From NCBI RefSeq assembly GCF_013409425.1, contig NZ_JACCAC010000001.1, forward strand, positions 2,108,001-2,172,000: a stretch of 64,000 nucleotides of DNA, given 5' to 3'. Below the pieces are notes generated by a model. The model was not told where the DNA came from, ran no database searches, and saw only the letters and a program-made list of their open reading frames with translations. Position 1 is the stretch's first letter. Each line of letters opens with the position of its first letter. Origin of the DNA: Nocardioides perillae. Its GTDB lineage: Bacteria; Actinomycetota; Actinomycetes; Propionibacteriales; Nocardioidaceae. Below are positions 1 through 8,058 of this stretch, in pieces. The translations under genes and the position numbers were made by a program.

Positions 1-88
1 GGGTACGGGTCGTGGTCACGGGTGTCCTCATCCGATCGGTGGGGGGGCGAGCGGGTCTCCGGGATGCGCGAGCAGCACCGGTCGACTC

Positions 89-119
89 TTGATCGGAAGA
101 TACCTCAGGGGGGTATATG
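89..119 (+). promoter_or_regulatory. CsoR-type operator overlapping a promoter
   Basis: A 17-bp pseudo-palindrome ATACC-N7-GGTAT lies at 100-116 with a G-rich centre. This matches the ATACC(C)/(G)GGTAT form bound by CsoR-family copper or persulfide repressors of actinobacteria. It sits between a possible -35 (TTGATC, 89-94) and a possible -10 (GGTATA or TATATG, 112-119), so a bound repressor would block RNA polymerase. The DUF4396 gene starts 34 bases downstream. The site is seen directly; the regulator identity is inference, because no csoR gene lies in the window. Confidence 0.6.
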
Positions 120-149
120 TTTGCCTAGGTCCGACGAGAGGAGCCCACC

Positions 150-830
150 GTGACCCACCATGCAGAGCACGCCCACCACGCAGGCGAGGCGCACCACGAG
201 CACCCCGCCAGCCGCGGCATGGCCGTGAGCGCCACCCTGCACTGCCTCACCGGCTGCGCCATCGGCGAGATCACCGGGCTCGTCCTCGGCACCGCACTGG
301 GCCTGAGCACCGGGTGGACGATCGTCCTCGCGGTCTCGCTCGCGTTCCTCTTCGGCTACACGCTCTCGACGCTGCCGTTGGTGCGGGCGGGCCTCGGCTT
401 CGGCGCCGCCCTCAGCGTCGTGCTGGCAGCCGACACCCTCTCCATCGCCACCATGGAGGTCGTCGACAACGCGGTGATGGCCCTGCTCCCCGGGGCGATG
501 GAGGCGGGCCTGGTCAACGTCGCCTTCTGGGCCGGGATGATGGTGGCGCTCACGGCGGCGTTCTTCGCGGCGTACCCCGTCAACCGGTGGTTGCTGGCCC
601 GTGGCAAGGGCCACGCGCTCACCCACGCCTACCACGGAGCGGCGGCGGAGGTGACCGGCGCGCGACGCTTCGTGCCCGCCCTCTCGACGCCGACGCTGGT
701 GGCGGCCGTCACCGCGTTCCTGCTCGGCGGGCTGCTCGTCTCGGCTGCCGCGGAGCTCGACGGCGACGGCGCCGGAGGCGGCACCCACGGCGGGGGCGGG
801 CACGCGAGCGCGCCGGTTTCCGTCGGGTGA
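150..830 (+). CDS. His-rich DUF4396 membrane protein
   Basis: The 226-residue protein matches the DUF4396 family of small integral membrane proteins with no settled function. Eight histidines lie within the first 18 residues, and a Gly/His-rich tail (THGGGGHA) follows the last hydrophobic stretch. Between them are about five hydrophobic segments, including the conserved LHCLTGCAIGEI stretch. The GTG start at 150 is preceded by a strong Shine-Dalgarno sequence (GAGAGGAG, 136-143). The CsoR-like operator upstream and the His-rich ends suggest a role in copper or another soft metal, but that is inference. Family assignment is fairly sure; function is unknown. Confidence 0.8.
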   Translation: MTHHAEHAHHAGEAHHEHPASRGMAVSATLHCLTGCAIGEITGLVLGTALGLSTGWTIVLAVSLAFLFGYTLSTLPLVRAGLGFGAALSVVLAADTLSIATMEVVDNAVMALLPGAMEAGLVNVAFWAGMMVALTAAFFAAYPVNRWLLARGKGHALTHAYHGAAAEVTGARRFVPALSTPTLVAAVTAFLLGGLLVSAAAELDGDGAGGGTHGGGGHASAPVSVG

Positions 831-853
831 GCGGGAGGTCCTAGCATCCGCCC

Positions 854-1906
854 GTGAGTGCACAGGCCCCCTCCGCCGTCATCCTGGTCCGCGCGAAGCG
901 CTTCGTCCCGAACCCGGCGACGGCCGCCGACAACGCCTTCCAGCGCGAGGTGCCCGCGGGGGAGTCGCCCGAGACGGTCGCGGCGCGAGCGCTGGGGGAG
1001 ATGGACGCCCTCGCGCAGGCGCTGCGCGACGTGGGCGTGCGGGTGCACGTCTTCGAGGACGAGGACCACACCCGCCCCGACAGCGTCTTCCCCAACAACT
1101 GGCTCTCCACGCACGCGGGCGGCATGGTCGCGGTCTACCCGATGTACGCCTCGAACCGGCGCCACGAGCGCCGCGCCGACGTGCTGGAGATGCTCAAGTC
1201 GCAGTACCGCGTGCAGACGATCGTCGACTACTCCGGGCTCGAGCCCGACGGCATCTTCCTCGAGGGCACCGGCGCGATGGTGCTCGACCACGTCTCGCGC
1301 GTGGCCTACACCGCGCGCAGCCACCGTGCCGACACCCACGTGCTCGAGCGCTTCTGCACCGACTTCGGCTACGAGCCGATGGCCTTCGAGGCGGTCGACG
1401 CGCAAGGCGTGCCGGTCTACCACACCAACGTCATCGCCTGCATCGGCACCGACGTCGCGCTGATCGCGCTCGACATGATCCCCGACCTGCAGCGCCGGGA
1501 GGCCGTGCGCGAGCGGCTCAGCGTCAACGGCCGCCGGGTCGTGGAGCTCAGCGAGGCGCAGATCCGCGAGTTCGCGGGCAACGCCGTCGAGCTCTGCGGG
1601 CGCACGCCGGAGGGACGCCGCCGCTACGTCATGGCGATGTCCGCGCGTGCCCGTCGCAGCCTGCTCCCCGACCAGGTGGCGGCGATCGAGGAGTCCTGCG
1701 AGATCGTGGCTGTCGACATCCCGACGATCGAGCTGGCGGGCGGGTCAGTGCGCTGCATGATCGCCGGCATCCACCTCGACCGTCGCCCGGTCGACACCGA
1801 GCCGGAGCTGACCGAGGCCGTCCGGGCCATCAACGAGGACCACCCGGTCACCGCCGACGGCCGCTACGTGGACGCCGACGGCCGCACACCGGAGCCTGCG
1901 CTCTAG
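854..1906 (+). CDS. ctlX: CtlX-like amidinotransferase/deiminase-fold hydrolase
   Basis: This 350-residue protein belongs to the guanidino-group-modifying enzyme superfamily and most resembles CtlX, proposed to act in citrulline or arginine use. Visible family features are the N-terminal VRAKRF...NPATAADNAFQ stretch, the PDSVFPNNW motif, a candidate catalytic His in YHTNVIACIG, and a candidate nucleophile Cys301 in GGSVRCMIAG. The GTG start is supported by a -10-like TAGCAT at 842-847, six bases upstream, suggesting a leaderless transcript. Length fits the family. Exact substrate is not known; other deiminase-fold hydrolases are possible. Confidence 0.78.
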   Translation: MSAQAPSAVILVRAKRFVPNPATAADNAFQREVPAGESPETVAARALGEMDALAQALRDVGVRVHVFEDEDHTRPDSVFPNNWLSTHAGGMVAVYPMYASNRRHERRADVLEMLKSQYRVQTIVDYSGLEPDGIFLEGTGAMVLDHVSRVAYTARSHRADTHVLERFCTDFGYEPMAFEAVDAQGVPVYHTNVIACIGTDVALIALDMIPDLQRREAVRERLSVNGRRVVELSEAQIREFAGNAVELCGRTPEGRRRYVMAMSARARRSLLPDQVAAIEESCEIVAVDIPTIELAGGSVRCMIAGIHLDRRPVDTEPELTEAVRAINEDHPVTADGRYVDADGRTPEPAL

Positions 1907-1915
1907 CCTGCGGGC

Positions 1916-3154
1916 ATGACCGCCCTCGACGAGCCGCTCACCCTGCCCTGCGGGCAGGTCCTCCCCAACCGGCTGGTGAAGTCGGCGCTCAGCGAGGCGC
2001 TCGGCACCGCCGACCACGCGCCCGACGCGCGCCTCGAGCGGCTCTACCGCCGCTGGAGCAGCGGCGGCTACGGCCTGGTCGTGACCGGCAACGTCATGGT
2101 CGACCGCACCCAGCTCGGCGAGCCGGGCAACGTCGTGGTCGAGGACGACCGCCACCTGCCGGCCCTCGCCCGGTGGGCCAGCGCGGCGAAGGCGGGCGGC
2201 ACCCCGGTGTGGGTGCAGGTCAACCACCCCGGCCGCCAGGCCAACCTCCTCGCGCTGCGCACGCGCCCGGTGGCGCCGAGCGCGGTGGCGGTGGGGCTGC
2301 CGGGCGCGACGACGCCGCGGGCGCTGACCTCCGCGGAGGTCGAGGAGCTCGTGGAGCGCTTCGCGACGACCGCCGAGGTGTGCGAGCGGGCGGGCTTCGA
2401 CGGCGTCCAGGTGCACGCGGCCCACGGCTACCTGGTGGCGCAGTTCCTCTCGCCGCTGTCCAACCTGCGCGACGACGAGTGGGGCGGTGACCCCGAGCGG
2501 CGCATGCGCTTCCTGCTCGAGGTGGTGCGCGCCGTGCGTCGTCGGGTCTCGCCCGGCTTCGCCGTGGGCGTGAAGCTGAACTCGGCCGACTTCCAGCGCG
2601 GCGGCTTCAGCGAGGAGGAGTCGGCCGGCGTCGTCGAGGCGCTCTCGCGCGAGGGCCTCGACCTGCTGGAGGTCAGCGGCGGCAGCTACGAGTCGCCGGC
2701 GATGATGGGCACCGCGGCCGCGTCGACGCGGGCGCGTGAGGCCTACTTCCTCGAGTACGCCGCCACCGTGCGCGAGCGCGCCGGCGGCGTGCCGCTGGCG
2801 GTCACCGGGGGCTTCCGCAGCCGGGAGGCCATGGCTGGCGCGGTCGCGGCGGGGGAGTGCGACGTCGTCGGGCTCGGCCGACCCACCGTCACGACCCCCG
2901 ACGCCGCCGCGCAGGTGCTGGACGGGCGCACCGACCGGCTGGTGGCGCACCGCCTCGCCTCGGGCCTGCCGGGCGTCGCGCGCCGCGTGGTCGACGTTAA
3001 GGCGCTCGACGGCGCGATGGACCTCAGCTGGCACACCGACCAGCTCCACCGCCTCGGCGCGGGCCTCGAGCCCGACCTCGACCGCGGCCGCCTCGCCACC
3101 GCCGTCGCGATGCTGCGCCGCAACGGCCGGGGTGCCCTGCGCAAGCGCGGCTGA
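1916..3154 (+). CDS. NADH:flavin oxidoreductase (old yellow enzyme family)
   Basis: A 412-residue FMN-dependent TIM-barrel oxidoreductase of the old yellow enzyme family, which reduces activated C=C bonds with NAD(P)H. Family signatures are LPNRLVKSALSE near the N terminus, VQVNHPGRQ in the middle, the substrate-side VQVHAAHGYLVAQFLSPLSN motif, VGVKLNSADFQRGG, and the FMN-phosphate loop around VTGGFRSREAM. The ATG at 1916 has a -10-like TAGCCT (1904-1909) that overlaps the stop codon of the preceding gene, so it probably has its own leaderless promoter. The natural substrate cannot be told from sequence. Confidence 0.9.
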   Translation: MTALDEPLTLPCGQVLPNRLVKSALSEALGTADHAPDARLERLYRRWSSGGYGLVVTGNVMVDRTQLGEPGNVVVEDDRHLPALARWASAAKAGGTPVWVQVNHPGRQANLLALRTRPVAPSAVAVGLPGATTPRALTSAEVEELVERFATTAEVCERAGFDGVQVHAAHGYLVAQFLSPLSNLRDDEWGGDPERRMRFLLEVVRAVRRRVSPGFAVGVKLNSADFQRGGFSEEESAGVVEALSREGLDLLEVSGGSYESPAMMGTAAASTRAREAYFLEYAATVRERAGGVPLAVTGGFRSREAMAGAVAAGECDVVGLGRPTVTTPDAAAQVLDGRTDRLVAHRLASGLPGVARRVVDVKALDGAMDLSWHTDQLHRLGAGLEPDLDRGRLATAVAMLRRNGRGALRKRG

Positions 3155-3176
3155 GGCCGTCCGGCAGGATGCCGCC

Positions 3177-3542
3177 ATGGCCATCGACCCCCGCGGCAAG
3201 GACCTGAAGGCGTTCCTCGAGGCAGACCCCGAGGCACCCGTCGTGATGCTCAACCTCCTGCGCTTCGCCGACGGCGGCCGCGCACAGTACGACGACTACC
3301 TGCGCCACTTCCGCGGCCACGCGGAGTCGCGCGGCGCCGAGGTCCTCTACTTCGGCACCGGCGACACCCCGCTCGTCGCGGAGGCCGGCCAGGAGTGGGA
3401 CGCCGTGCTGCTGGTGCGCTACCCCACGCGCCGCAGCTTCAGCGAGATGGTGGCCGACCCGGCCTACCAGGAGGGTGCGGCCTTGCGCAGCGGGGCGCTC
3501 GTCGAGGCCGTGCTGCAGCCGACGGTGCCCGCCGCCCTCTGA
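3177..3542 (+). CDS. DUF1330 domain protein
   Basis: A 121-residue protein of the DUF1330 family, dimeric alpha+beta-barrel proteins of uncertain role. The family pattern is clear: VVMLNLLRFADGG early, YDDYLRHF in the first helix, and the final strand-helix WDAVLLVRYPTRRSFSEMVADPAYQ. The ATG at 3177 was chosen because a -10-like CAGGAT (3165-3170) lies six bases upstream and the family homology begins a few residues later; longer frames upstream are out-of-register readings of the flavin oxidoreductase gene. It follows that gene by 22 bases and may be expressed with it. Confidence 0.85.
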   Translation: MAIDPRGKDLKAFLEADPEAPVVMLNLLRFADGGRAQYDDYLRHFRGHAESRGAEVLYFGTGDTPLVAEAGQEWDAVLLVRYPTRRSFSEMVADPAYQEGAALRSGALVEAVLQPTVPAAL

Positions 3543-3566
3543 CCCCCGGGTGCGCCCGTCGGGGTC
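3541..3566 (+). terminator. Hairpin after the DUF1330 gene
   Basis: GACCCC-CGGG, loop TGCG, CCCG, a 2-base bulge, then GGGGTC form a stem of about 10 bp that starts inside the stop codon of the DUF1330 gene. No T-run follows. It is a plausible but modest terminator-like structure ending 15 bases before the next start. Confidence 0.4.
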
Positions 3567-3581
3567 GGGTACCGCCCCGGC

Positions 3582-4124
3582 ATGTGGTGGACATCGTGGG
3601 ACGCCGTCGTGCGGATCGTGCTGGTCGGAGCCGCGGGGTACGCCGCGCTGGTGCTGCTCCTGCGCGTCTCCGGCAAGCGGACCCTGGCCAAGCTGAACGC
3701 CTTCGACTTCGTCGTCACGGTCGCGCTGGGCTCGACCCTCGCCACCCTGCTGCTGGACCAGAAGACGTCGTGGACCGACGGCGTCGTCGCGCTCGCCCTC
3801 CTCGTGCTGCTGCAGCTGCTCGTCGCGCTGCTGACCACCTGGTGGGAGGCCACCCGGGGCGTCGTCACGGCGCAGCCGACGCTGCTCCTGGCCGACGGCT
3901 CGGTGCGTCGAGACGTGCTGCGTCGCAACCGGATCAGCGAGTCCGAGCTGCGGCAGGCCGTGCGGTCGAGCGGGCAGGGCGACCTCGGCTCGCTCGCGGC
4001 CGTCGTGCTCGAGACCGACGGCACGATGAGCGTGGTGCCGCTCTCCGCTGCCGGTGACCGGTCAGCCCTGGCCGACCTCGACCAGGCCACCCTCGCGCAC
4101 CTGCGAGCGGTCACCGACCGCTGA
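3582..4124 (+). CDS. YetF/DUF421 family membrane protein
   Basis: This 180-residue protein matches the DUF421 (YetF) family. It has three hydrophobic helices within about residues 8-90, with the conserved RVSGKRTLAKLNAFDFVVTVALGS motif between the first two. A small cytosolic domain follows, where LLLADGSVRRDVLRRNRISESELRQAVR is the typical YetF signature. The function is not established. The last 63 bases overlap the end of the convergent DoxX-like gene on the other strand. Confidence 0.87.
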   Translation: MWWTSWDAVVRIVLVGAAGYAALVLLLRVSGKRTLAKLNAFDFVVTVALGSTLATLLLDQKTSWTDGVVALALLVLLQLLVALLTTWWEATRGVVTAQPTLLLADGSVRRDVLRRNRISESELRQAVRSSGQGDLGSLAAVVLETDGTMSVVPLSAAGDRSALADLDQATLAHLRAVTDR

Positions 4125-5081
4125 CCGGCGCGGCCGCAGGTCCGCGCGCGGCAGCCACCGCACGGCCTCCGCGGTCACGGGGGACGAGCCGTAGACGAGC
4201 AGCGCCAGGAACACGCCGTACACGGGGAGGTGGCCGACCATCTCGGTCTGGCCGAAGATCAGCAGCGTGGCGTTGAAGGGGACCATCGCGACCAGCACCG
4301 CGACCTGCGGCAGCGCGCAGGAGAGCACGAGCAGGCCGAAGAGCAGCTCGGTGGCGCCGGCCACGGCGACGAAGGTCGCGGGAGCGACGTCGAGGCCCAC
4401 GAGGGCGAAGACGTCGAGGGCGGGGTAGCGCTCGAGGGTGTCGATCGCCATGGCCGGGTTCGTGAGCTTCTCCGAGAACGCCAGCACGATCAGCGCCGCG
4501 CCGACCCCGAGCCGCAGCAGCAGGAGCGCGAGGCGCAGCTGCGCCGGCGTCGCCCGCACCGCACCGTGGGCGTCGGCCGAGGGCGGCAGCACGAGCAGGA
4601 ACGCTGCGACGGCCGCGAGGTTCGCGCACTCGCCGAGCGCCACCGGTCCCGCGACCACGGCCAGCGCGGGGCCGAGGGCGAGCACGAGCCCGGCGGCGGG
4701 TCGCAGCCGGACCCCGGTGACCAGCCAGACGCCGAGGGCGGCCTCCAGCAGCAGCAGGGAGGCGCCCACGACCCCGTCGAGGTGGTCAATGGACGGAGTG
4801 AGGAAGGCGCCGGTGGCGGCCAGGGCGAGGAGCGCGACGCCGAGGTGGATGCCGAGCAGGCGGGGGACCCACGGGACGAGCTGCTCCAGCGGCTGCAGCA
4901 CGCGCAGCTCGGGGCCGCGCACGCGCAGCGCGACGAAGCGCCACGCCACGGTCACGACGACCACCGCGGCGGTCAGCGCCAGCGGCAGGGGCGAGAAGAA
5001 GAACGACCAGTCACCCGCCGGTCGCGACTCCACGAACCAGCGCTCGTGCGTCGGGAGGAGGACAGGGGCGAGCAGGGGCAT
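4062..5081 (-). CDS. DoxX-like multi-pass membrane protein
   Basis: The 339-residue protein is very hydrophobic, with about eight predicted membrane helices. The second half (about residues 175-310) resembles DoxX/DoxD proteins: LLRLGVGAALIVLAFSEKLTNP, then an ATELLFGLLVLS helix and FNATLLIFGQTEMVGHLP. The first half has further helices without a family I recognise. Biochemical function is unknown; DoxX relatives have been linked to thiol stress or quinone-associated complexes. The 3' end overlaps the YetF-like gene by 63 bases tail to tail, so transcripts from the two genes would be complementary there. Confidence 0.75.
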   Translation of the reverse strand: MPLLAPVLLPTHERWFVESRPAGDWSFFFSPLPLALTAAVVVVTVAWRFVALRVRGPELRVLQPLEQLVPWVPRLLGIHLGVALLALAATGAFLTPSIDHLDGVVGASLLLLEAALGVWLVTGVRLRPAAGLVLALGPALAVVAGPVALGECANLAAVAAFLLVLPPSADAHGAVRATPAQLRLALLLLRLGVGAALIVLAFSEKLTNPAMAIDTLERYPALDVFALVGLDVAPATFVAVAGATELLFGLLVLSCALPQVAVLVAMVPFNATLLIFGQTEMVGHLPVYGVFLALLVYGSSPVTAEAVRWLPRADLRPRRSAVGDRSQVREGGLVEVGQG

Positions 5082-5244
5082 CGGTGCACCGATCTGGGGA
5101 GCGGAGGGCGGTCACCCCCACCCTCGGCGATCGCCGCGCGCTGCTGAACCCGCGAAGGTCCCGACCCCGCAGGGCTCAGGTCCCCCGCCGTCCGGGACCT
5201 GCGGTGCCACGTTTCGCGAGGTCGGGCGGGTCGGCCACGACGGC

Positions 5245-5290
5245 GACAGGGGAAGGTCCCGGCAGCAGGTGCCGAGGACCTTCCCCTGTC
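5245..5290 (-). terminator. Long hairpin downstream of glnA
   Basis: A 15-bp perfect inverted repeat (5245-5259 with 5276-5290) continues into a second 5-bp arm pair CGGCA/TGCCG, separated only by one unpaired A and closing a 5-base GCAGG loop: about 20 bp of stem in all. It begins 17 bases after the glnA stop codon. There is no T-run, as is usual for actinobacterial hairpin terminators. Confidence 0.75.
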
Positions 5291-5306
5291 GGAGGAGCCG
5301 TGATGC

Positions 5307-6725
5307 TCAGATGTCGTAGTAGAGCTCGAACTCGTGCGGGTGCGGACGCAGCTGCACGGGCATGATCTCGTTGGTGCGCTTGTAGTCGATCCACGTCTCG
5401 ATCAGGTCGGGGGTGAAGACGTTGCCGACGGTGAGGAAGTCGTGGTCGCGCTCGAGGTTGTCGAGCACGGCGCCCAGGGAGGTGGGGACCTGGGCGATGT
5501 CGGCCATCTCGTCCGGCGGCAGCTCGTAGATGTCCTTGTCGATCGGGGCGGCCGGCTCGATCTTGTTCTTGATGCCGTCGAGGCCGGCGAGCAGCAGCGC
5601 CGAGAAGGCCAGGTAGGGGTTGGCCGACGGGTCGGGGCAGCGGAACTCGATGCGCTTCGCCTTGGGGTTCGACCCGGTGATCGGGATGCGCACGCAGGCG
5701 GAGCGGTTGCGCTGGGAGTAGACCAGCGAGATCGGCGCCTCGAAGCCCGGCACCAGGCGGTGGTAGGAGTTCACCGTCGGGTTGGTGAAGGCCAGCAGCG
5801 ACGGCGCGTGCTTGAGGATGCCGCCGATGTAGTAGCGCGCCATGTCCGAGAGCCCGCCGTAGCCGGTCTCGTCGTAGAACAGCGGCTCGCCGCCGTTCCA
5901 GATCGACTGGTGGCAGTGCATGCCGGAGCCGTTGTCACCGAAGATCGGCTTGGGCATGAAGGTCGCGGTCTTGCCGTTGCGCCAGGCGACGTTCTTGACG
6001 ATGTACTTGAACTTCATGACGTCGTCGGCGGCCTTGAGCAGCTCGTCGAACTTGTAGTTGATCTCGGCCTGGCCCGCGGTGCCGACCTCGTGGTGGGCAC
6101 GCTCGACCTGCAGGCCGGTCTTCTCCAGCTCGATGACCATCTCGTCGCGCAGCTCGCCGAAGTGGTCGTAGGGGGCCACGGGGAAGTAGCCGCCCTTGTA
6201 CTTCACCTTGTAGCCGCGGTTGTCGCCCTCGGCGCCGCTGTTCCAGGCGCCGGCCTCGGAGTCGATGTGGTAGAAGCCCGAGTGCGCGTTGGTCTCGAAG
6301 CGCACGTTGTCGAAGACGTAGAACTCCGCCTCGGGGGCGAAGTAGGCCTTGTCGCCGATGCCGGTGCTGGCGAGGTAGGCCATCGCCTTGCGGGCGATGT
6401 TGCGCGGGTCGCGGGAGTAGGCCTCGCCCGTCAGCGGGTCGTGGATGAAGAAGTTGACGACGAGGGTCTTGGCGACGCGGAAGGGGTCGATGTAGGCCGT
6501 GGTCGGGTCCGGGAAGAGCTGCATGTCGGACTCGTGGATGGCCTGGAAGCCGCGGATCGAGGAGCCGTCGAAGCCGAGGCCGTCGTCGAAGACGGACTGG
6601 TCGAAGGACGAGACCGGCACCGTGAAGTGCTGCATCACGCCGGGCAGGTCGCAGAAGCGGACGTCGACCATCTCGACGCCCTCGTCCTTGAGGTACTTCA
6701 GCAGCTCGTCGCTGTTCGCGAACAT
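5307..6725 (-). CDS. glnA: Glutamine synthetase type I
   Basis: This 472-residue enzyme joins glutamate, ammonia and ATP into glutamine in the cytosol as a dodecamer. Family motifs are [17 protein letters not shown] near residue 50, the metal-site [11 protein letters not shown] stretch, the ATP-site [16 protein letters not shown] stretch, and NRSACVRIP. Tyr400 in [11 protein letters not shown] is the adenylylation site of the GlnE-controlled GSI-beta class. Length is normal. The ATG has a strong AAGGAGGACGA ribosome site. A complete GlnR box and a -10 box lie upstream (6810-6863), so nitrogen control at the promoter and by adenylylation is likely. A strong hairpin follows the gene. Confidence 0.98.
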   Translation of the reverse strand: MFANSDELLKYLKDEGVEMVDVRFCDLPGVMQHFTVPVSSFDQSVFDDGLGFDGSSIRGFQAIHESDMQLFPDPTTAYIDPFRVAKTLVVNFFIHDPLTGEAYSRDPRNIARKAMAYLASTGIGDKAYFAPEAEFYVFDNVRFETNAHSGFYHIDSEAGAWNSGAEGDNRGYKVKYKGGYFPVAPYDHFGELRDEMVIELEKTGLQVERAHHEVGTAGQAEINYKFDELLKAADDVMKFKYIVKNVAWRNGKTATFMPKPIFGDNGSGMHCHQSIWNGGEPLFYDETGYGGLSDMARYYIGGILKHAPSLLAFTNPTVNSYHRLVPGFEAPISLVYSQRNRSACVRIPITGSNPKAKRIEFRCPDPSANPYLAFSALLLAGLDGIKNKIEPAAPIDKDIYELPPDEMADIAQVPTSLGAVLDNLERDHDFLTVGNVFTPDLIETWIDYKRTNEIMPVQLRPHPHEFELYYDI

Positions 6726-6809
6726 TCGTCCTCCTTGGCCGAGCGGGGTGTCGGCGCGCGGGGTGGGGTGGTGGCGCCCGGCGCTGCGCTGCGCCGGACG
6801 GGTGCCTGC

Positions 6810-6863
6810 AACCTAGGCACCGGCAGTTTCCAGACCGTATCCCGTTTGTTTCGTCCGTGTAAC
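6810..6863 (-). promoter_or_regulatory. glnA promoter with GlnR box
   Basis: On the minus strand the sequence reads GTTAC-N6-GAAAC-N6-GATAC-N6-GAAAC (6863 down to 6826), matching the actinobacterial GlnR consensus gTnAC-n6-GaAAc in two full copies with exact spacing. A -10-like TAGGTT follows at 6815-6810, giving a predicted start near 6803 and a leader of about 78 bases. In Streptomyces, GlnR at such boxes activates glnA under nitrogen limitation. The box begins 11 bases beyond the stop of the RDD gene. Confidence 0.88.
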
Positions 6864-6874
6864 AGCAGTCCGGT

Positions 6875-7300
6875 TCAGCGACCGGTGCCGGCGCGCAGCG
6901 CGGCGAGGGTCACCGCGCCGCTGCGGGTGGCCAGGTCGTGCAGGCCGCGACCGTCGGGGCGGAAGACGAGCGGCGGGATGACCAGGAGCACCAGCGCGTG
7001 GCGCAGCAGGCTGGGCAGCACCGGCAGCGACGTCAGCGTGCCGTCGGGGGCCTGGCGCACGACCCGCAGCCGGGTGGCGAGCTGGCCGAAGGAGCCGCCG
7101 GCGAGCGCGGTGAAGAGCGAGGCCTGGAGCCAGTAGACCGCCATGACGTAGAAGCCGCTCGCCCGGTCGTCGAGGTAGCCGTCGAGGCCCGTCACCGCGA
7201 TGACGACCAGGACGGCGGCGAGCCAGTCGACCAGCAGTGCACCCGCGCGCCGGGGCCAGGTCGCGGTCTCGAGCTGCCACGGCACCTGCGCCGGGCTCAC
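6875..7300 (-). CDS. RDD family membrane protein
   Basis: This 141-residue protein has the RDD-family pattern: WPRRAGALLVDWLAAVLVV at the start of the first helix (Arg and Asp conserved), a second hydrophobic pair with GGSFGQLATRLRVV (the conserved loop after helix two), then LLRHALVLLVIPPLVF and the closing HDLATRSGAV. RDD proteins are small three-helix membrane proteins, some linked to Na+/H+ exchange; the role here is unknown. Its GTG start overlaps the stop of the DUF4191 gene by 4 bases (GTGA), so the two are translationally coupled. Confidence 0.88.
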   Translation of the reverse strand: MSPAQVPWQLETATWPRRAGALLVDWLAAVLVVIAVTGLDGYLDDRASGFYVMAVYWLQASLFTALAGGSFGQLATRLRVVRQAPDGTLTSLPVLPSLLRHALVLLVIPPLVFRPDGRGLHDLATRSGAVTLAALRAGTGR

Positions 7301-8004
7301 CGGCCGCGCATGTTCTGGCGCATGCCCTTCATGTTCTGCGGCACGGGGCCCTTGGGCAGCGGCACGGAGGAGCGGTTCGCGTCGAGCGCGCGCAGCCGGC
7401 CCAGCACCTCGGTGAGCTGCGGGCCCTTGACGCCCTTGCCGAGCTTCTGGACGTGGCGCACGAGCTTGGGGATCGGCACCTCGCCCTCGCCGCTGCCGGC
7501 GACGACCTCGTGCACCGGGGTCTCGGCGACCACGCGCTCGTGCTTGCGGCGCTCGGCGGTCATGAGGGTGCGCAGGCGGTGGTGGTTGCCCTCACCGACG
7601 AGCACGATGCCCGGGGGACCCACGACGCGGTGCACGACGTCCTGCTGCTTGGTGAACGCCACGACCGGGTCGACCTTCCACCCGCGCCGCAACGTCTGCA
7701 GCGCGGCCGCCGCGGCGCCGCGCTGCCCCTCGATCTGGGCGTACGCCGCGCGCTGGGCCCGGCGGCCGAAGACGACGAGGCCGCCGATGAGCGCGCCGAA
7801 GAAGGCGCCCACGACCTGGAAGACCAGGCCGACGACGCCGGAGCCGGGCAGCAGCCAGAAGAGGAACCAGCCGATGAGCCCGCCGAGCAGGGCCGCGCCG
7901 AGCACCCACAGCCCGATGCGGGGGTCGGTCCGCTTCGTCATCCGGTAGGTCTGGGCGATCTGCTGGCGGCGGTTCAGGTCGCTGCCGGGCGCGGGGGTCG
8001 ACAT
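7297..8004 (-). CDS. DUF4191 membrane protein
   Basis: A 235-residue protein of the DUF4191 family, conserved in actinobacteria. After a short N-terminal region (RRQQIAQTYRMTKRTDPRIG) there are two membrane helices (about residues 30-80), then a cytosolic domain with GQRGAAAAALQTLRRGW, PPGIVLVGEG and RRKHERVVAETPVHEV. The function is not known. In actinobacteria it commonly lies between lipA and glnA, as here. An AGAAGG ribosome site precedes the ATG. Confidence 0.87.
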   Translation of the reverse strand: MSTPAPGSDLNRRQQIAQTYRMTKRTDPRIGLWVLGAALLGGLIGWFLFWLLPGSGVVGLVFQVVGAFFGALIGGLVVFGRRAQRAAYAQIEGQRGAAAAALQTLRRGWKVDPVVAFTKQQDVVHRVVGPPGIVLVGEGNHHRLRTLMTAERRKHERVVAETPVHEVVAGSGEGEVPIPKLVRHVQKLGKGVKGPQLTEVLGRLRALDANRSSVPLPKGPVPQNMKGMRQNMRGR

Positions 8005-8058
8005 CGGGTGCCTTCTTCTCGGACGGGGCTGCGGAGCGGTGCTGGTCGGGAGGGCAGG

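Noticed and set aside
1..88. Possible gene or RNA at the left edge
   Set aside because: Too short and without a start, stop context or recognisable fold to support a call.
4230..5147. Long plus-strand frame opposite the DoxX-like gene
   Set aside because: Composition is Glu/Arg/His-rich as expected for an antisense reading of a hydrophobic gene; no family match or start signal.
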